A stretch of 64,000 nt of DNA, from contig NZ_LMNA01000030.1 in the NCBI RefSeq assembly GCF_001422445.1, forward strand, positions 206,410 through 270,409, read 5' to 3'. Each line of letters begins with the position of its first letter. The stretch's first letter is position 1. The translations under genes and the position numbers were made by a program. Below, piece after piece: positions 8,176 through 23,790 of the stretch. Source of the stretch: Pseudorhodoferax sp. Leaf274 (GTDB lineage: Bacteria; Pseudomonadota; Gammaproteobacteria; Burkholderiales; Burkholderiaceae_C). Under the pieces are notes generated by a model. It was not told the DNA's origin. It ran no database searches and was given only the letters and a program-made list of their open reading frames with translations.

Positions 8176-8946
8176 TCAGACCCCCCGCCGCGGCCGCACG
8201 CTCAATGCCCACGTCCACAGTTTCTCGCTGGGCAAGGGCAGCACCATGAACCAGTGTTCCAGCACCGCCAGGCTCAGCAGCGTGGCCACCAGGCAGGCGC
8301 CCGTGGCCCCGAATGCCGTGGCCACCGGATGCGCGGCCGCCTGCCACACCGCGCCCGCTGCCAGCGTGCCGGCGATCACCGAACTCGCGAACAGCGCGTT
8401 GCTGGGCCGCTGGCGGAAGTAGCTGTGCATGTAGCGCAGGTGCTCGGGCAGGAACTGCTCGTTGAGGTTGCGCACGCCCAGGAACACGTTGAGCTTGGCC
8501 GACAGGCGCATCACCCACAGTGCGAGGAAGGTCCACAGCGCGACCTGGTTGGGCTGGCCCCAGGTGAGCCAGAGCACCGCTGCACCCAGGCCCAGCAGCG
8601 CCAGCTCGTGCCACAGGATGGCCATGATGGCGTGGCCCACGCGGCGCCAGCCGGCGGACCCCGGCGGGCAGGGGCTGCGGCGCGGGCCGGTCACGTAGCC
8701 GAGCAGGAAGCCCAGCTCCTGCCAGCCCCAGACCGCGATCGCCGCCGTGAAGGCGAGGTAGGCACCGCTCACGCGGGTGTCGTCGGCGGTGGCGGCCACG
8801 CCGCACAGGGCCACGCCCAGCAGCACGGTGGCCATGCCCATCAGCGCGGCGTGCCAGCGGCGCGGCAGGCCGTTCAGGTAGAGGATCACGCCCGTGCTGG
8901 CCCACCAGACGATGAGGGTGTAGAGCAGCGGGGCGAGCAGCCGCAT
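8176..8946 (-). CDS. puhE: Photosynthetic complex assembly protein PuhE
   Basis: PuhE is a polytopic membrane protein (DUF3623) needed for normal reaction-centre/LH1 assembly and pigment balance in purple bacteria. The 256-residue product starts MRLLAPLLYTLIVWWASTG and has about seven membrane segments, with the family stretches WGWQELGFLLGYVTGPRR, WHELALLGLGAAVLWL and KLNVFLGVRNLNEQFLPEHL. It is the last gene of the bchF...puhE superoperon, 62 nt after acsF; that spacer is an unusually C/A-rich simple sequence on the coding strand. Confidence 0.92.
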   Translation of the reverse strand: MRLLAPLLYTLIVWWASTGVILYLNGLPRRWHAALMGMATVLLGVALCGVAATADDTRVSGAYLAFTAAIAVWGWQELGFLLGYVTGPRRSPCPPGSAGWRRVGHAIMAILWHELALLGLGAAVLWLTWGQPNQVALWTFLALWVMRLSAKLNVFLGVRNLNEQFLPEHLRYMHSYFRQRPSNALFASSVIAGTLAAGAVWQAAAHPVATAFGATGACLVATLLSLAVLEHWFMVLPLPSEKLWTWALSVRPRRGV

Positions 8947-9008
8947 GGCGGGGTGGCCGTGTGGTGGGGCGGTGGTTGTGGCGGTGGTCGTGCGGGTGGG
9001 CGCGGGGC

Positions 9009-10079
9009 CTACCAGCTCGGCGCCACGCGCATGTCGGCCGGCAGCGCGTGCTGCTTCACCGGTCGCAGGTACAGGCGCAGGAAGCTGCCCGCCGCGCCGA
9101 CCGCGCCGATGGCCTGCTGCACCCGGCCCACCACGCCGCCGCGCGCCTTGCCCGCGTCGATGCGGCGCGACCAGTGCAGCAGCCGCTCCAGCCCGGCGCG
9201 GAAGGCCGGGTGGTCGGTGTCCAGGCTGATCGGGAAGACCTGCTGGCTGATCTCGGTGGTGATGTCGAAGACCTTGTAGTCGTAGGTGGTCGGGTCCATG
9301 CCCAGCGCCTCGGCCAGCCAGGGCCGCGTGTGGTCGCGCACGTACATGGTGGCGTACACGGCCAGCAGGAAGAAGCGGATCCACAGCAGGTTGGCGCCCT
9401 GCAGCAGCCGGGGCTGCGCGCGCATCAGCAGCGCGAAGGATTCGCCGTGGCGGAATTCGTCGTTGCACCAGCGTTCGAACCAGCGAAAGATCGGGTGGAA
9501 GCGGCGCTCCGGGTGGCGCTCCAGCTGGCGGAAGATGGTGATGTAGCGCGCATAGCCGATCTTCTCGCTGAGGTAGGTGGCGTAGAAGATGTACTTGGGC
9601 TTGAAGAAGGTGTAGGCCTTGGTGCGCTTCAGGTTCACCAGGTCCACGCCCAGGCCGAAGTCCTTGAGCGACTGGTTCAGGAAGTTCGCGTGCCGCGACT
9701 CGTCGCGCGTCATGTAGCGCATGAGCTGCTTGATCTCGGGGTTGTCCACGTGCTTGGCGATCTCGGCGTAGAGCACGCAGCCGCTGTATTCGCTGGTGAG
9801 CGAGCTGACCAGGAACTCCTGGAAGTCGCGGCGCAGCTGCGGCGACCACTGGGCCGAGGCGGCGGCCACCTCGGCGGCGAAGGCCGCGTCGCGCTGGAAG
9901 TGGTCGTGGTTGTTGTCGCCCTCGTACTCGGCCATCATGGTGTCCCACTCGGCGCGCACCGGGCCCACGTCCAGCCGGTTCATGGCCGCGTAGTCGGTGG
10001 TGTAGAAGCGCGGCGTGAGCACCGTCTCCTGCTTGGCCAGGCGGGCGGCGTCGTCGGGGGTGTGCAGCTCGGCTTGCAT
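9009..10079 (-). CDS. acsF: Aerobic Mg-protoporphyrin IX monomethyl ester oxidative cyclase AcsF
   Basis: AcsF is the di-iron, oxygen-dependent cyclase that closes ring E of bacteriochlorophyll, converting Mg-protoporphyrin monomethyl ester to divinyl protochlorophyllide. The 356-residue product contains the two ferritin-like iron motifs: E/H pairs in [15 protein letters not shown] and in [18 protein letters not shown], plus the conserved [19 protein letters not shown] helix. Length and C-terminal [10 protein letters not shown] are typical of proteobacterial AcsF. It lies between puhC and puhE. No oxygen-independent bchE is in the window, so synthesis here appears built for oxic conditions. 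Confidence 0.96.
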   Translation of the reverse strand: MQAELHTPDDAARLAKQETVLTPRFYTTDYAAMNRLDVGPVRAEWDTMMAEYEGDNNHDHFQRDAAFAAEVAAASAQWSPQLRRDFQEFLVSSLTSEYSGCVLYAEIAKHVDNPEIKQLMRYMTRDESRHANFLNQSLKDFGLGVDLVNLKRTKAYTFFKPKYIFYATYLSEKIGYARYITIFRQLERHPERRFHPIFRWFERWCNDEFRHGESFALLMRAQPRLLQGANLLWIRFFLLAVYATMYVRDHTRPWLAEALGMDPTTYDYKVFDITTEISQQVFPISLDTDHPAFRAGLERLLHWSRRIDAGKARGGVVGRVQQAIGAVGAAGSFLRLYLRPVKQHALPADMRVAPSW

Positions 10080-10093
10080 GGTCGTTCCTTGAT

Positions 10094-10519
10094 TCAGAGG
10101 AGCCGTGCGAACACGGCGGCGTTCACCGGTCCGAAGGACTCGAGGTCGATGCGGCGCTGCGTGGCCGGGTCGACCAGGGTCAGGCGGCCGTCGCTGCGGC
10201 CGATCAGTTCGAAGGGCATCTCGGGGCCGATGCCCTGGCGCTTGCGCTCGCGCACCAGGCCGCGCATGGTGCTGCGGATGAAGCCGCCGGTGCCGGCCAC
10301 CACCGTGTCGAGCACCTTGCCGCTGCGGTCGTCGATGACCTGCAGGCTGCCGTCCTGCGCATCGGCGAAGCGCAGCGCGCGTTGCGAGACCGTGGGGGCG
10401 TCGGCCTGCTGCCGGATGTCGATGCCGGTGAGCCGCACGGCCGCCGTGGCCGCCAGCACGCACAGCACCAGCACGACCATCGCGAGCAGCGGCAGGGGGG
10501 CGAGGCGTTGGGTGGTCAT
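10094..10519 (-). CDS. puhC: Photosynthetic complex assembly protein PuhC
   Basis: PuhC is a bitopic membrane protein that promotes assembly and stability of the RC-LH1 complex. The 141-residue product has one N-terminal membrane helix ([20 protein letters not shown], about residues 8-27) followed by a soluble domain with the family pattern [20 protein letters not shown] and [18 protein letters not shown]. Length is typical. It sits 34 nt after puhB and 14 nt before acsF. Confidence 0.93.
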   Translation of the reverse strand: MTTQRLAPLPLLAMVVLVLCVLAATAAVRLTGIDIRQQADAPTVSQRALRFADAQDGSLQVIDDRSGKVLDTVVAGTGGFIRSTMRGLVRERKRQGIGPEMPFELIGRSDGRLTLVDPATQRRIDLESFGPVNAAVFARLL

Positions 10520-10553
10520 GGCGATCTCTCGGGCGGTGGTGGTCGGCGTGGCG

Positions 10554-11342
10554 TCAGGCGTGTGCGTGCAAGCCGGGGGCGTTGGAAGGCGCGGCGGCGG
10601 CCTCGCGCACCGGGCGGCGCGGCAGCGGCTGCACGGCCTCGCCCTGCGGCACCGCCACGGGCGCCGCCACGGGTGCAGCGACGGGTGCAGCCGAAGGTCC
10701 GGCGATGGGTGCTTCGATGGGCGCAGCAGCCTGCCCGTGCGCCACCCGCAGCGCCTGCGACAGTTGCGCCGCCACGGCGGCCGCCTGGGCCTCGGGCAGC
10801 GCGCGCAGCATCGGCTGCGGCTGGCGCAGGTGCCAGGGGCGCGCATGCGGCCACAGGTGCGGGTAGGCGATGCGGTCGTCGCCGGCCAGGGCCAGCGCGA
10901 TCTCGCCGCTGCCCTTGCGCTGGCGCAGGCCGGCGGACGCGATGCGCTTGAGCGGCAGGTTGAAGGTGATGGACAGCACCACGCCGATGCGCATGACCAC
11001 GCGCGCGCTCGTCAGCGTGTAGACGCTGGTGCGCGCCAGCAGCCAGGCCATGCCCGCGATCAGGCCCAGACCCAGCGTGATGGGCGCGAGCATGCCCACG
11101 CAGCCCATGAGCGCAGCGCCCAGGCCGGCGCCGTCGTACAGGTCGCTGGCAAGCCGCCACACCAGCAGCAGCGCGAAGTACAGCGCCACCTTGCGGATGT
11201 GCAGCACCTGCACGGCCAGCAGCTTCGCGTCGGGGCTGCCCTGCCACAGCAGTGTCTCGCCGGGCGGCAAGGCCTCGGGCAGGCCGTGCGTGGCCTCGAA
11301 CTCGTGCTCGTGCGCGGGCTCCAGGATGTTGACCGCCTTCAC
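10554..11342 (-). CDS. puhB: Photosynthetic complex assembly protein PuhB, with Ala/Pro-rich tail
   Basis: PuhB is a membrane protein (PH-like domain) that assists reaction-centre assembly. The GTG start at 11342 overlaps the puhA stop (GTGA). The product is 262 residues; most relatives are near 210-220. The conserved part has LPPGETLLWQGSPDAKLLA, three membrane segments and TSVYTLTSARVVMRIGVVLSI. From about residue 208 a low-complexity Ala/Pro/Val tail follows, with tandem APVA units, which is the extra length. Whether the tail is functional is unknown. Confidence 0.92.
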   Translation of the reverse strand: MKAVNILEPAHEHEFEATHGLPEALPPGETLLWQGSPDAKLLAVQVLHIRKVALYFALLLVWRLASDLYDGAGLGAALMGCVGMLAPITLGLGLIAGMAWLLARTSVYTLTSARVVMRIGVVLSITFNLPLKRIASAGLRQRKGSGEIALALAGDDRIAYPHLWPHARPWHLRQPQPMLRALPEAQAAAVAAQLSQALRVAHGQAAAPIEAPIAGPSAAPVAAPVAAPVAVPQGEAVQPLPRRPVREAAAAPSNAPGLHAHA

Positions 11343-12094
11343 AGCAGCGGCTCCTGCCGGTCGGCCGTGGCATACAGCGTGCCGGCGCCGTAGTAGGCCA
11401 TGATCTTCTCTTCCTCCAGCAGGGTCACCTGTTCCGGGTCCTTCGTGCCGGGCACGTCGGCGAAGTGCTGGCCCAGGATGGCGCGCACCAGCACGCGGCG
11501 CTTCTGCATGCGCGCGAAGTTGATCGGCAGCAGCACGCGCCGGCCGTTGGCGGCCTGCAGCTCGACGTAGCGGAACAGCATCTCGGCGCGGTCCACCCAC
11601 AGGTCGACCACGGTGCCGCCTTCCACCATGTCGGCACCGTAGACCGGCAGGCCGCGCGGGTCCACGTCCTCGCGCGCCACGCCGAAGCCGCCGGCCACGC
11701 GCAGCGGCACGATGCGGGCGTCGCCCTCGACGGTGCGGTCGGGCCGGTCGGCGCGGTCGGCCCAGGCACCGGGACCCACGCCGGCCAGCAGGGGGTTGCC
11801 GGTGGGTTCGAGCGGCAGGCCGCGGTACACGCCCTCGTGCAGCGCCGGCTGGTTGTCGCGCCGCGCATTGGGCACCTGCAGCGTGCTGCCGTCGGCCATG
11901 CGGTAGGTCTTGGGCTCGGGCACCGCGGGGAAGCCCTGGTGCGTGATGCGGCCCGAGCGGTCCGACTCCAGCGGATAGCCCTCGCGCTTGTTCTCGCGGT
12001 GCAGGTAGTAGATCAGGCCCGCGAAGAACACCCAGAAGGCGTAGAGCACGAGTTGGGCGACGTCGATGTAGCCCGTGATGGCACCGGTTTGCAT
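11339..12094 (-). CDS. puhA: Photosynthetic reaction centre subunit H
   Basis: The H subunit caps the cytoplasmic face of the reaction centre and guides proton uptake at QB. The 251-residue product has one N-terminal membrane helix (AQLVLYAFWVFFAGLIYYLH, about residues 12-31) followed by the family motif RENKREGYPLE. The cytoplasmic PRC-barrel domain shows LLAGVGPGAWADR and the C-terminal FADVPGTKDPEQVTLLEEEK, YYGAGTLYA segments. Start ATG 12094 has a good Shine-Dalgarno-like GGAG upstream and lies 11 nt after the lhaA stop. Confidence 0.97.
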   Translation of the reverse strand: MQTGAITGYIDVAQLVLYAFWVFFAGLIYYLHRENKREGYPLESDRSGRITHQGFPAVPEPKTYRMADGSTLQVPNARRDNQPALHEGVYRGLPLEPTGNPLLAGVGPGAWADRADRPDRTVEGDARIVPLRVAGGFGVAREDVDPRGLPVYGADMVEGGTVVDLWVDRAEMLFRYVELQAANGRRVLLPINFARMQKRRVLVRAILGQHFADVPGTKDPEQVTLLEEEKIMAYYGAGTLYATADRQEPLL

Positions 12095-12105
12095 GGAAAG
12101 CTCCT

Positions 12106-13563
12106 TCAGCCAGGGAATTCCGCCAGGCCGAAGCGCCGGGCAGTGGGGGAGGGGTCGGTGCGTGCCGCGCGGCGGCTGCGCACCAGGGGACCGATGGCGA
12201 CCAGCGCGGCGAACAGCAGCGCGATCTCCAGGTGGTAGACGGTGCTGTAGGGCACCGAGATGTCGGTCATCGCCGGCCCCAGCACGCCGTGCGCGCTGAG
12301 CCAGCCGAACACGTCGCGCAGCAGGCCGCCGGCCGCCGTGGCCAGGCCCGCGCAGCCGGCCTGCACCGCGCCCCAGGCACCCAGCGCCAGGCCCGCATGG
12401 CCGTCGACCTTCAGGCCCATCGCCACGATCAGCATGCACACGGCGAACAGCCCGCCGCCCAGGCCGATGCCGAACGAGCCGATGCGAAACAGCAGCGCCG
12501 ACTGCAGCGGCGCGGCGAACACCACGGCCGCGAAGGCGAAGATGCCCACCAGCGCGCCCAGCGCCGCCAGGCGGTACGGATCGGCGCCCTGCTGCAGCTT
12601 GCGCGCCGCGAACGCGAAGGCCAGCAGCGAGCCGGCCGCCAGACCAGCCGTCAGCAGGCTGGTGGCGGCGACCGACAGGCCCAGCACGGTGGCGCCGTAG
12701 GGCTCCAGCACCACGTCCTGCATGGCGAAGCCCGCCGTGCCCAGGCCCAGCGCCACCAGGAAGCGCTTGGCCTGCGGCTGCGCGACGAAGCGGCTCCACG
12801 CGCTGCGGAAGGGCGCCTCGGGCGGCTCGGCGCGCCGGTGCGGGCTGCGCGCCTCCTGCTTCCACAGCGCGATGCCGTTGAGCACCACGGTGAGGATGGC
12901 CGCGCCCTGCACCACGCCCACCAGGCGCGTGGGCGTGAAGCTCGTCAGCACCACGCTGAAGAAGGCGCTGCCCACCAGCATGCCCACCAGCAGCATCACG
13001 TACATCAGCGCCACCACGCGCGGGCGCTTGTCCGCCGGCGAGAGGTCGGTGGCCAGTGCCAGGCCGGCCGTCTGCGTGGTCTGCATGCCCAGGCCCACCA
13101 GCATGAAGCCGAAGGCCGCGGCCGCCTCGGGGATGGCGGGGATGACGATCGCCGCCTGGCCCACCACACCGCTCGGCGCCATCAGCAGCAGCGCGAAGGG
13201 CAGGATGGACAAGCCGCCGAACTGCAGCAGCGTGCCGAACCACAGGTAGGGCACGCGCCGCCAGCCGAGCGCCGAGCGGTGCGTGTCGGAGCGGTAGCCC
13301 ACGAAGGCGCGCAGCGGCGCGACCAGCATGGGCAGCGCCACCATCAGCGCCACCAGCCCGGCCGCCATGCCCATCTCCACGATCATCACGCGGTTCAGCG
13401 TGCCCACCAGCAGGGCGGCTGCCATGCCCACGGACACCTGGAACAGCGCCAGGCGCAACAGGCGCGCCAGCGGCAGGTCGGCACTGGCGGCATCGGCGAA
13501 GGGCAGCAGCCGCGGCGACATCCGCGTCCACAGCTTGATCAGGGGGGCGGGGGCGAGGTGCAT
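12106..13563 (-). CDS. lhaA: LH1 assembly protein LhaA (PucC/MFS family)
   Basis: LhaA is a bacteriochlorophyll-delivery type major-facilitator protein required for LH1 assembly. The 485-residue product has 12 membrane segments, the family motifs LALFQVSVGMAAALLVGTLNR and APLRAFVGYRSDTHRSALGWRR, and GTAGFAMQDVVLEPYGATV in the central helix region. Its position between bchM and puhA is the classical one for lhaA (orf1696/F1696 type). It is clearly a paralogue of the PucC-like protein at 26167, sharing TLNRVM and QD-L-EP motifs. Confidence 0.93.
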   Translation of the reverse strand: MHLAPAPLIKLWTRMSPRLLPFADAASADLPLARLLRLALFQVSVGMAAALLVGTLNRVMIVEMGMAAGLVALMVALPMLVAPLRAFVGYRSDTHRSALGWRRVPYLWFGTLLQFGGLSILPFALLLMAPSGVVGQAAIVIPAIPEAAAAFGFMLVGLGMQTTQTAGLALATDLSPADKRPRVVALMYVMLLVGMLVGSAFFSVVLTSFTPTRLVGVVQGAAILTVVLNGIALWKQEARSPHRRAEPPEAPFRSAWSRFVAQPQAKRFLVALGLGTAGFAMQDVVLEPYGATVLGLSVAATSLLTAGLAAGSLLAFAFAARKLQQGADPYRLAALGALVGIFAFAAVVFAAPLQSALLFRIGSFGIGLGGGLFAVCMLIVAMGLKVDGHAGLALGAWGAVQAGCAGLATAAGGLLRDVFGWLSAHGVLGPAMTDISVPYSTVYHLEIALLFAALVAIGPLVRSRRAARTDPSPTARRFGLAEFPG

Positions 13564-13566
13564 CGC

Positions 13567-14280
13567 TCAGCCCCTGCGTGCCATCTCGCAGGCCTGCGAG
13601 GTGTAGAAGCCACTGGCAATCCGCTCGGTGCGGGCCTGTTGCCAGGCCGGCACGTCGCGCGAGAGGCGGGCGCGCAGGCCGTCCACACCGACCGGCACGA
13701 TGGACGGCGCCCGGTCGCCGCGTGGGAACAGCTTGCCGACGTTGTGCATCACCGTCAACAGCGGCGTGCGCGGCGCCACCGTGAAGAGGATGCTGCGCCG
13801 CACGCGGCCCGACCAGCCTTGCAGCAGCGCGGCCGCATCCTCGGGTTGGTAGTGGATCAGCGAGTCCATCGCCACCACGTGGTCGAAGTCGCCGTCGTCG
13901 GGTGCACGCATGTCGCCGCTGCGCCAGGTGATGCGCGCGCGCAGCAGGGCCGCATCGGGTTCGGCGTCGCAGCGCTCGCGGCCCAGTTGCACCAGGGTGG
14001 GCGAGAGGTCGATGGCCAGCACTTCAGCGCCGCGCCGTGCGGCCTCCATGGCCAGCGCGCCGGTGCCGCAGCCGGCGTCCAGCAGCCGCAGGCCCGTCAT
14101 GTCGGTGGGCAACCAGGACAGCAGGGTCGAGCGCATGCGGTCGCGCCCCGCGCGCACCGTGGCGCGGATACCGCTGACCGGCGCGTTGGACGTCAGCCGC
14201 GCCCAGGTGGCGGCGGCCGTGCGGTCGAAGTAGGTTTCGATCTCGCCGCGGCGTTGGACGTATTGGCTTTGCGCGGTCAT
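13567..14280 (-). CDS. bchM: Mg-protoporphyrin IX O-methyltransferase BchM
   Basis: BchM methylates the ring-C propionate of Mg-protoporphyrin IX with S-adenosylmethionine, the step before the AcsF cyclase. The 237-residue product has the class I methyltransferase motif LRLLDAGCGTGALAME (about residues 65-80), AIDLSPTLVQLGRER and the BchM/ChlM C-terminal block SRDVPAWQQARTERIASGFYTSQ. ATG 14280 overlaps the bchL stop region; a TTG two codons upstream is the alternative start. Operon order bchH-bchL-bchM is standard. Confidence 0.95.
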   Translation of the reverse strand: MTAQSQYVQRRGEIETYFDRTAAATWARLTSNAPVSGIRATVRAGRDRMRSTLLSWLPTDMTGLRLLDAGCGTGALAMEAARRGAEVLAIDLSPTLVQLGRERCDAEPDAALLRARITWRSGDMRAPDDGDFDHVVAMDSLIHYQPEDAAALLQGWSGRVRRSILFTVAPRTPLLTVMHNVGKLFPRGDRAPSIVPVGVDGLRARLSRDVPAWQQARTERIASGFYTSQACEMARRG

Positions 14281-14282
14281 GG

Positions 14283-19010
<4,728 letters not shown>

Positions 19011-19036
<26 letters not shown>

Positions 19037-20642
19037 CGTAGAGGGTCTCGATGGTGATGGTGGCCACGCCCTGGTCGAGGGCGTAGCGCTCGGTGTTGCG
19101 CCGGGCCTTGCCGCGCACGAAGAACGGGATCTTGCCCAGCTCGCGCTCGGCGTCCGGCGCCCAACGCGCGACGACGATGGGCTCGGCGCCCGGCGCGGGC
19201 ATGGGGGCGGCGGCACTCGCCACGGGGGCGGTGTTCGCCACGGGGTCGGCGAACGGCACGGGGTCGGCACTCGCCGCGGGCGCGGGCGCCGGGTTGTTGC
19301 GCGTGAGGTGCGAGGGCGCGGCATCCTCGTGGAACTCGAAGTCGCCCTTGAACATGCCGAGCAGGTGCTCTTCCAGCCCCATCATCAGCGGCTGCACCCA
19401 GGTGTCGAAGATCACGTTGGCGCCTTCGAAACCCATCTGCGGTGCGTAGCGCGCCGGGAAGTCCTGCACATGCACGGGCGCGGAGATCACGGCGCAGGGC
19501 AGGCCCAGGCGCTTGGCGATGTGGCGTTCCATCTGCGTGCCCAGCACCAGCTCGGGCGCGGCGGTGGCGATGGCGGCTTCGACATCCAGATAGTCGTCGC
19601 AGATCAGGGGTTCGACGCCGTAGAGCGCGGCGGCCTCGCGCAGGTCGCGGGCGAACTCGCGGCTGTAGGTGCCCAGGCCCACGACCTGCAGGCCCAGCTC
19701 CTGGCTGGCGACGCGGGCGGCGGCAATGGCATGCGTGGCGTCGCCGAACACGAAGACGCGCTTGCCGGTGAGGTAGTTGGCGTCGACCGAGCCCGCGTAC
19801 CACGGGCTGTGCGAGGCCGTGGCGTCGACGCGGGCCGCTGCCTCTTGCGGGTCGATGCCGGCCAGCCCCGCCACCTCGGCGATGAACGCGCGCGTGGCCT
19901 GCACGCCGATGGGCACGGTGCGGGTGTGCGGCTGGCCCAGGGTGCGCTGCAGCCAGCCGGCGGCCAGCTGGCCGGTCTCGGGGTACAGCACCACGTTGAA
20001 GTCGGCCTCGCCCAGCCGGGTCAGGTCGTGCGGGCTCGCACCCAGCGGGGCGACCACGTTGACCTCGACGCCGATCTGCGCCAGCAGGCCGCGGATCTCC
20101 TTCAGGTCGTCGCGGTGGCGGAAACCCAGGGCCGTGGGGCCGAGGATGTTGCAGCGGGGGGCGGCGCCACCCGCAACACGTTCTTCGCGCGCCACGCGCG
20201 TCTTGGGCACCAGGTTGCGGACCAGCTGGTAGAAGGTTTCCGAAGCGCCCCAGTTCTCCTTCTTCTGGTAGGAGGGCAGTTCCAGCGCCACCACGGGGAT
20301 CGGCAGCGCCAGTGCCTGCGCCAGGCCGCCGGGGTCGTCCTGGATCAGCTCGGCGGTGCACGATGCGCCCACCAGCATGGCCTGCGGCTGGAAGCGCTCG
20401 AAGGCGTTGCGCACGGCGTCCTTGAACAGCTGCGCGGTGTCGCTGCCCAGGTCGCGCGCCTGGAAACTGGTGTAGCTGACGGGCGGGCGCGTGCTCTTGC
20501 GCTCGATCATCGTGAACAGCAGGTCGGCGTAGGTGTCGCCCTGCGGCGCGTGCAGCACGTAGTGCAGATCGCGCATGCCCGTGGCCACGCGCATGGCCCC
20601 CACGTGCGGGGGGCCTTCGTAGGTCCAGAGGGTGAGCTGCAT
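19011..20642 (-). CDS. bchB: Dark protochlorophyllide reductase subunit BchB
   Basis: BchB is the substrate-site subunit of light-independent protochlorophyllide reductase, forming the NB-protein with BchN. The 543-residue product starts [20 protein letters not shown] and has the unusual aspartate 4Fe-4S ligand position D36 ([10 protein letters not shown]), [13 protein letters not shown] and [15 protein letters not shown]. The C-terminal domain ([19 protein letters not shown]) is typical. Between about residues 425 and 470 lies a low-complexity Ala/Pro/Asp/Val linker with near-repeats such as ADPV that is longer than I would expect. Confidence 0.96.
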
Positions 20643-20660
20643 GGCGCGGTGCGGGTCGGT

Positions 20661-22500
<1,840 letters not shown>

Positions 22501-22631
22501 TTAAGCGAAATAGACACTTCCTAGGGTTTGCCCGTGGATGGCGTGTTTCGCCTTGACTATCCCCAATCGGCCCACGATATTGCTGCCCGGGCGACCTAAA
22601 CCGCAGGATCGGGCGGCACCCAAGCATCCGT

Positions 22632-22649
22632 TGTCAACCGATGTTGACG
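22632..22649. promoter_or_regulatory. PpsR/CrtJ-type operator upstream of ppaA
   Basis: TGTCAACCGATGTTGACG is an inverted repeat of the PpsR type (TGT-N12-ACA with the last base changed). It lies 127 bp before the ppaA GTG start. No good -10 box could be placed behind its TTGACG. Confidence 0.7.
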
Positions 22650-22776
22650 CTGCGGGCGCTGTTCGAAAAATGATTGGCAGTGGCACTGTCCTGTGTACCG
22701 AACACGGGGCGCCGGTTCCCACGAACGAGGGCGCATCCTGGCAGTGCTGCTGTGAGTCCACCCGAGGAGACACGCG

Positions 22777-23703
22777 GTGGGTGCAACGAATCCTGATCGG
22801 TCCGAGCGTCGCGGCGCCACGTCGCCGGGTTTCAACCGTACCGACACGGAGCCAGATCCCGGTCGGCTGCCGGGCGGCACAGGCGCACGCGCAGGCCCCC
22901 AGCTGGTGTCCGACAACTCAGGCCACGCGCAGCAGTTGTCCCGGATCGTCGAGCTGGAGATCATTCCCCGCCTGCTGTTGATGCATTCGCACGCGGCGGC
23001 CACCTCCAGACGCAGCGGTGTGAAGATCACATCGGACCATGTGTCCACCTTGGCGGAGCTGGCGGTCGACGACGATCCCTTGAGCGTGCCCCGTTTCGTG
23101 CAGGCGCTGACCCAGGCCGGCGCCACGCCGAACCAGGTGCTGCTGGAACTGCTGGCGCCGTGCGCGGCGCTGATGGGCAGTTGGTGGTGCAGCGACGTGT
23201 TCAATTTCGCCGACGTGACGATCGGCATCTGCCGTTTGCAGCAGGCGCTGCACGAGCATGTGTTCCTGGCGCGCCCGGTCCTGCGCGGTGGCGCGCCGCG
23301 CATCCTGGTGGCGGCGCCGCCCGAGTCCCAGCACACGTTCGGTGCCGCCATCGCGGCCGAATGCTTCGCCCATGCGGGTTGGGATGCGCAGTACGCGCCC
23401 GGCCTCGGCTGGGACGCGCTCGGCGAGACGCTGAATGGCGAGCGGTTCGACGTGATGGCCTTGTCGTTGACATGCGATGCGCAGGTGCCAGGTGTCAGTT
23501 CTGGTATCGTCAAACTGCGTCAACTTTCCTGTAACCCTGCGATGGGGGTGCTGGTCGGCGGACCCCTGGCACTCTCTGGGGGGGATCTGGATGTCCGATG
23601 CGGCGCCGACGGCATGGTGCTCAGCATCGGCGCGGCGGTCGAATGGGCCCAGCGCTGGGTGGCTGGCTCCAGCCGAGAGGGCGATGCGGCGGGCACCGGC
23701 TGA
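22777..23703 (+). CDS. ppaA: B12-binding photosynthesis regulator PpaA/AerR
   Basis: AerR/PpaA proteins bind hydroxo/adenosylcobalamin and antagonise or modulate PpsR/CrtJ in response to light and oxygen. The 308-residue product has a variable N-terminal part (about 45 residues), a helical SCHIC-like domain (LVHS-type segment VPRFVQALTQAGATPNQVL) and the cap motif GSWWCSDVFNFADVTIGICRLQQ. A Rossmann-like cobalamin domain follows (RILVAAPPESQHTFGAAIAAE, GVLVGGPLAL). GTG 22777 has a GAGGAGA ribosome site 6 nt upstream. It directly precedes ppsR, as in other purple bacteria. Confidence 0.9.
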   Translation: MGATNPDRSERRGATSPGFNRTDTEPDPGRLPGGTGARAGPQLVSDNSGHAQQLSRIVELEIIPRLLLMHSHAAATSRRSGVKITSDHVSTLAELAVDDDPLSVPRFVQALTQAGATPNQVLLELLAPCAALMGSWWCSDVFNFADVTIGICRLQQALHEHVFLARPVLRGGAPRILVAAPPESQHTFGAAIAAECFAHAGWDAQYAPGLGWDALGETLNGERFDVMALSLTCDAQVPGVSSGIVKLRQLSCNPAMGVLVGGPLALSGGDLDVRCGADGMVLSIGAAVEWAQRWVAGSSREGDAAGTG

Positions 23704-23790
23704 GCTGGCGTCCATTTCTAATCTGTGCAGCAAACGTGTTGCTGTTGTTACGAGCACCGAAAACGTTTGATGCACAACCGGAGTCTTGAC

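Noticed and set aside
8947..9008. Simple G/T-rich spacer between acsF and puhE as a regulatory element
   Set aside because: It is a biased 62-bp spacer without palindromes or promoter-like hexamers; no function can be supported.
19190..19290. Tandem-looking repeats as a CRISPR or regulatory repeat array
   Set aside because: The units are imperfect, lie within the bchB reading frame and encode an Ala/Pro linker; no constant repeat/spacer pattern exists.
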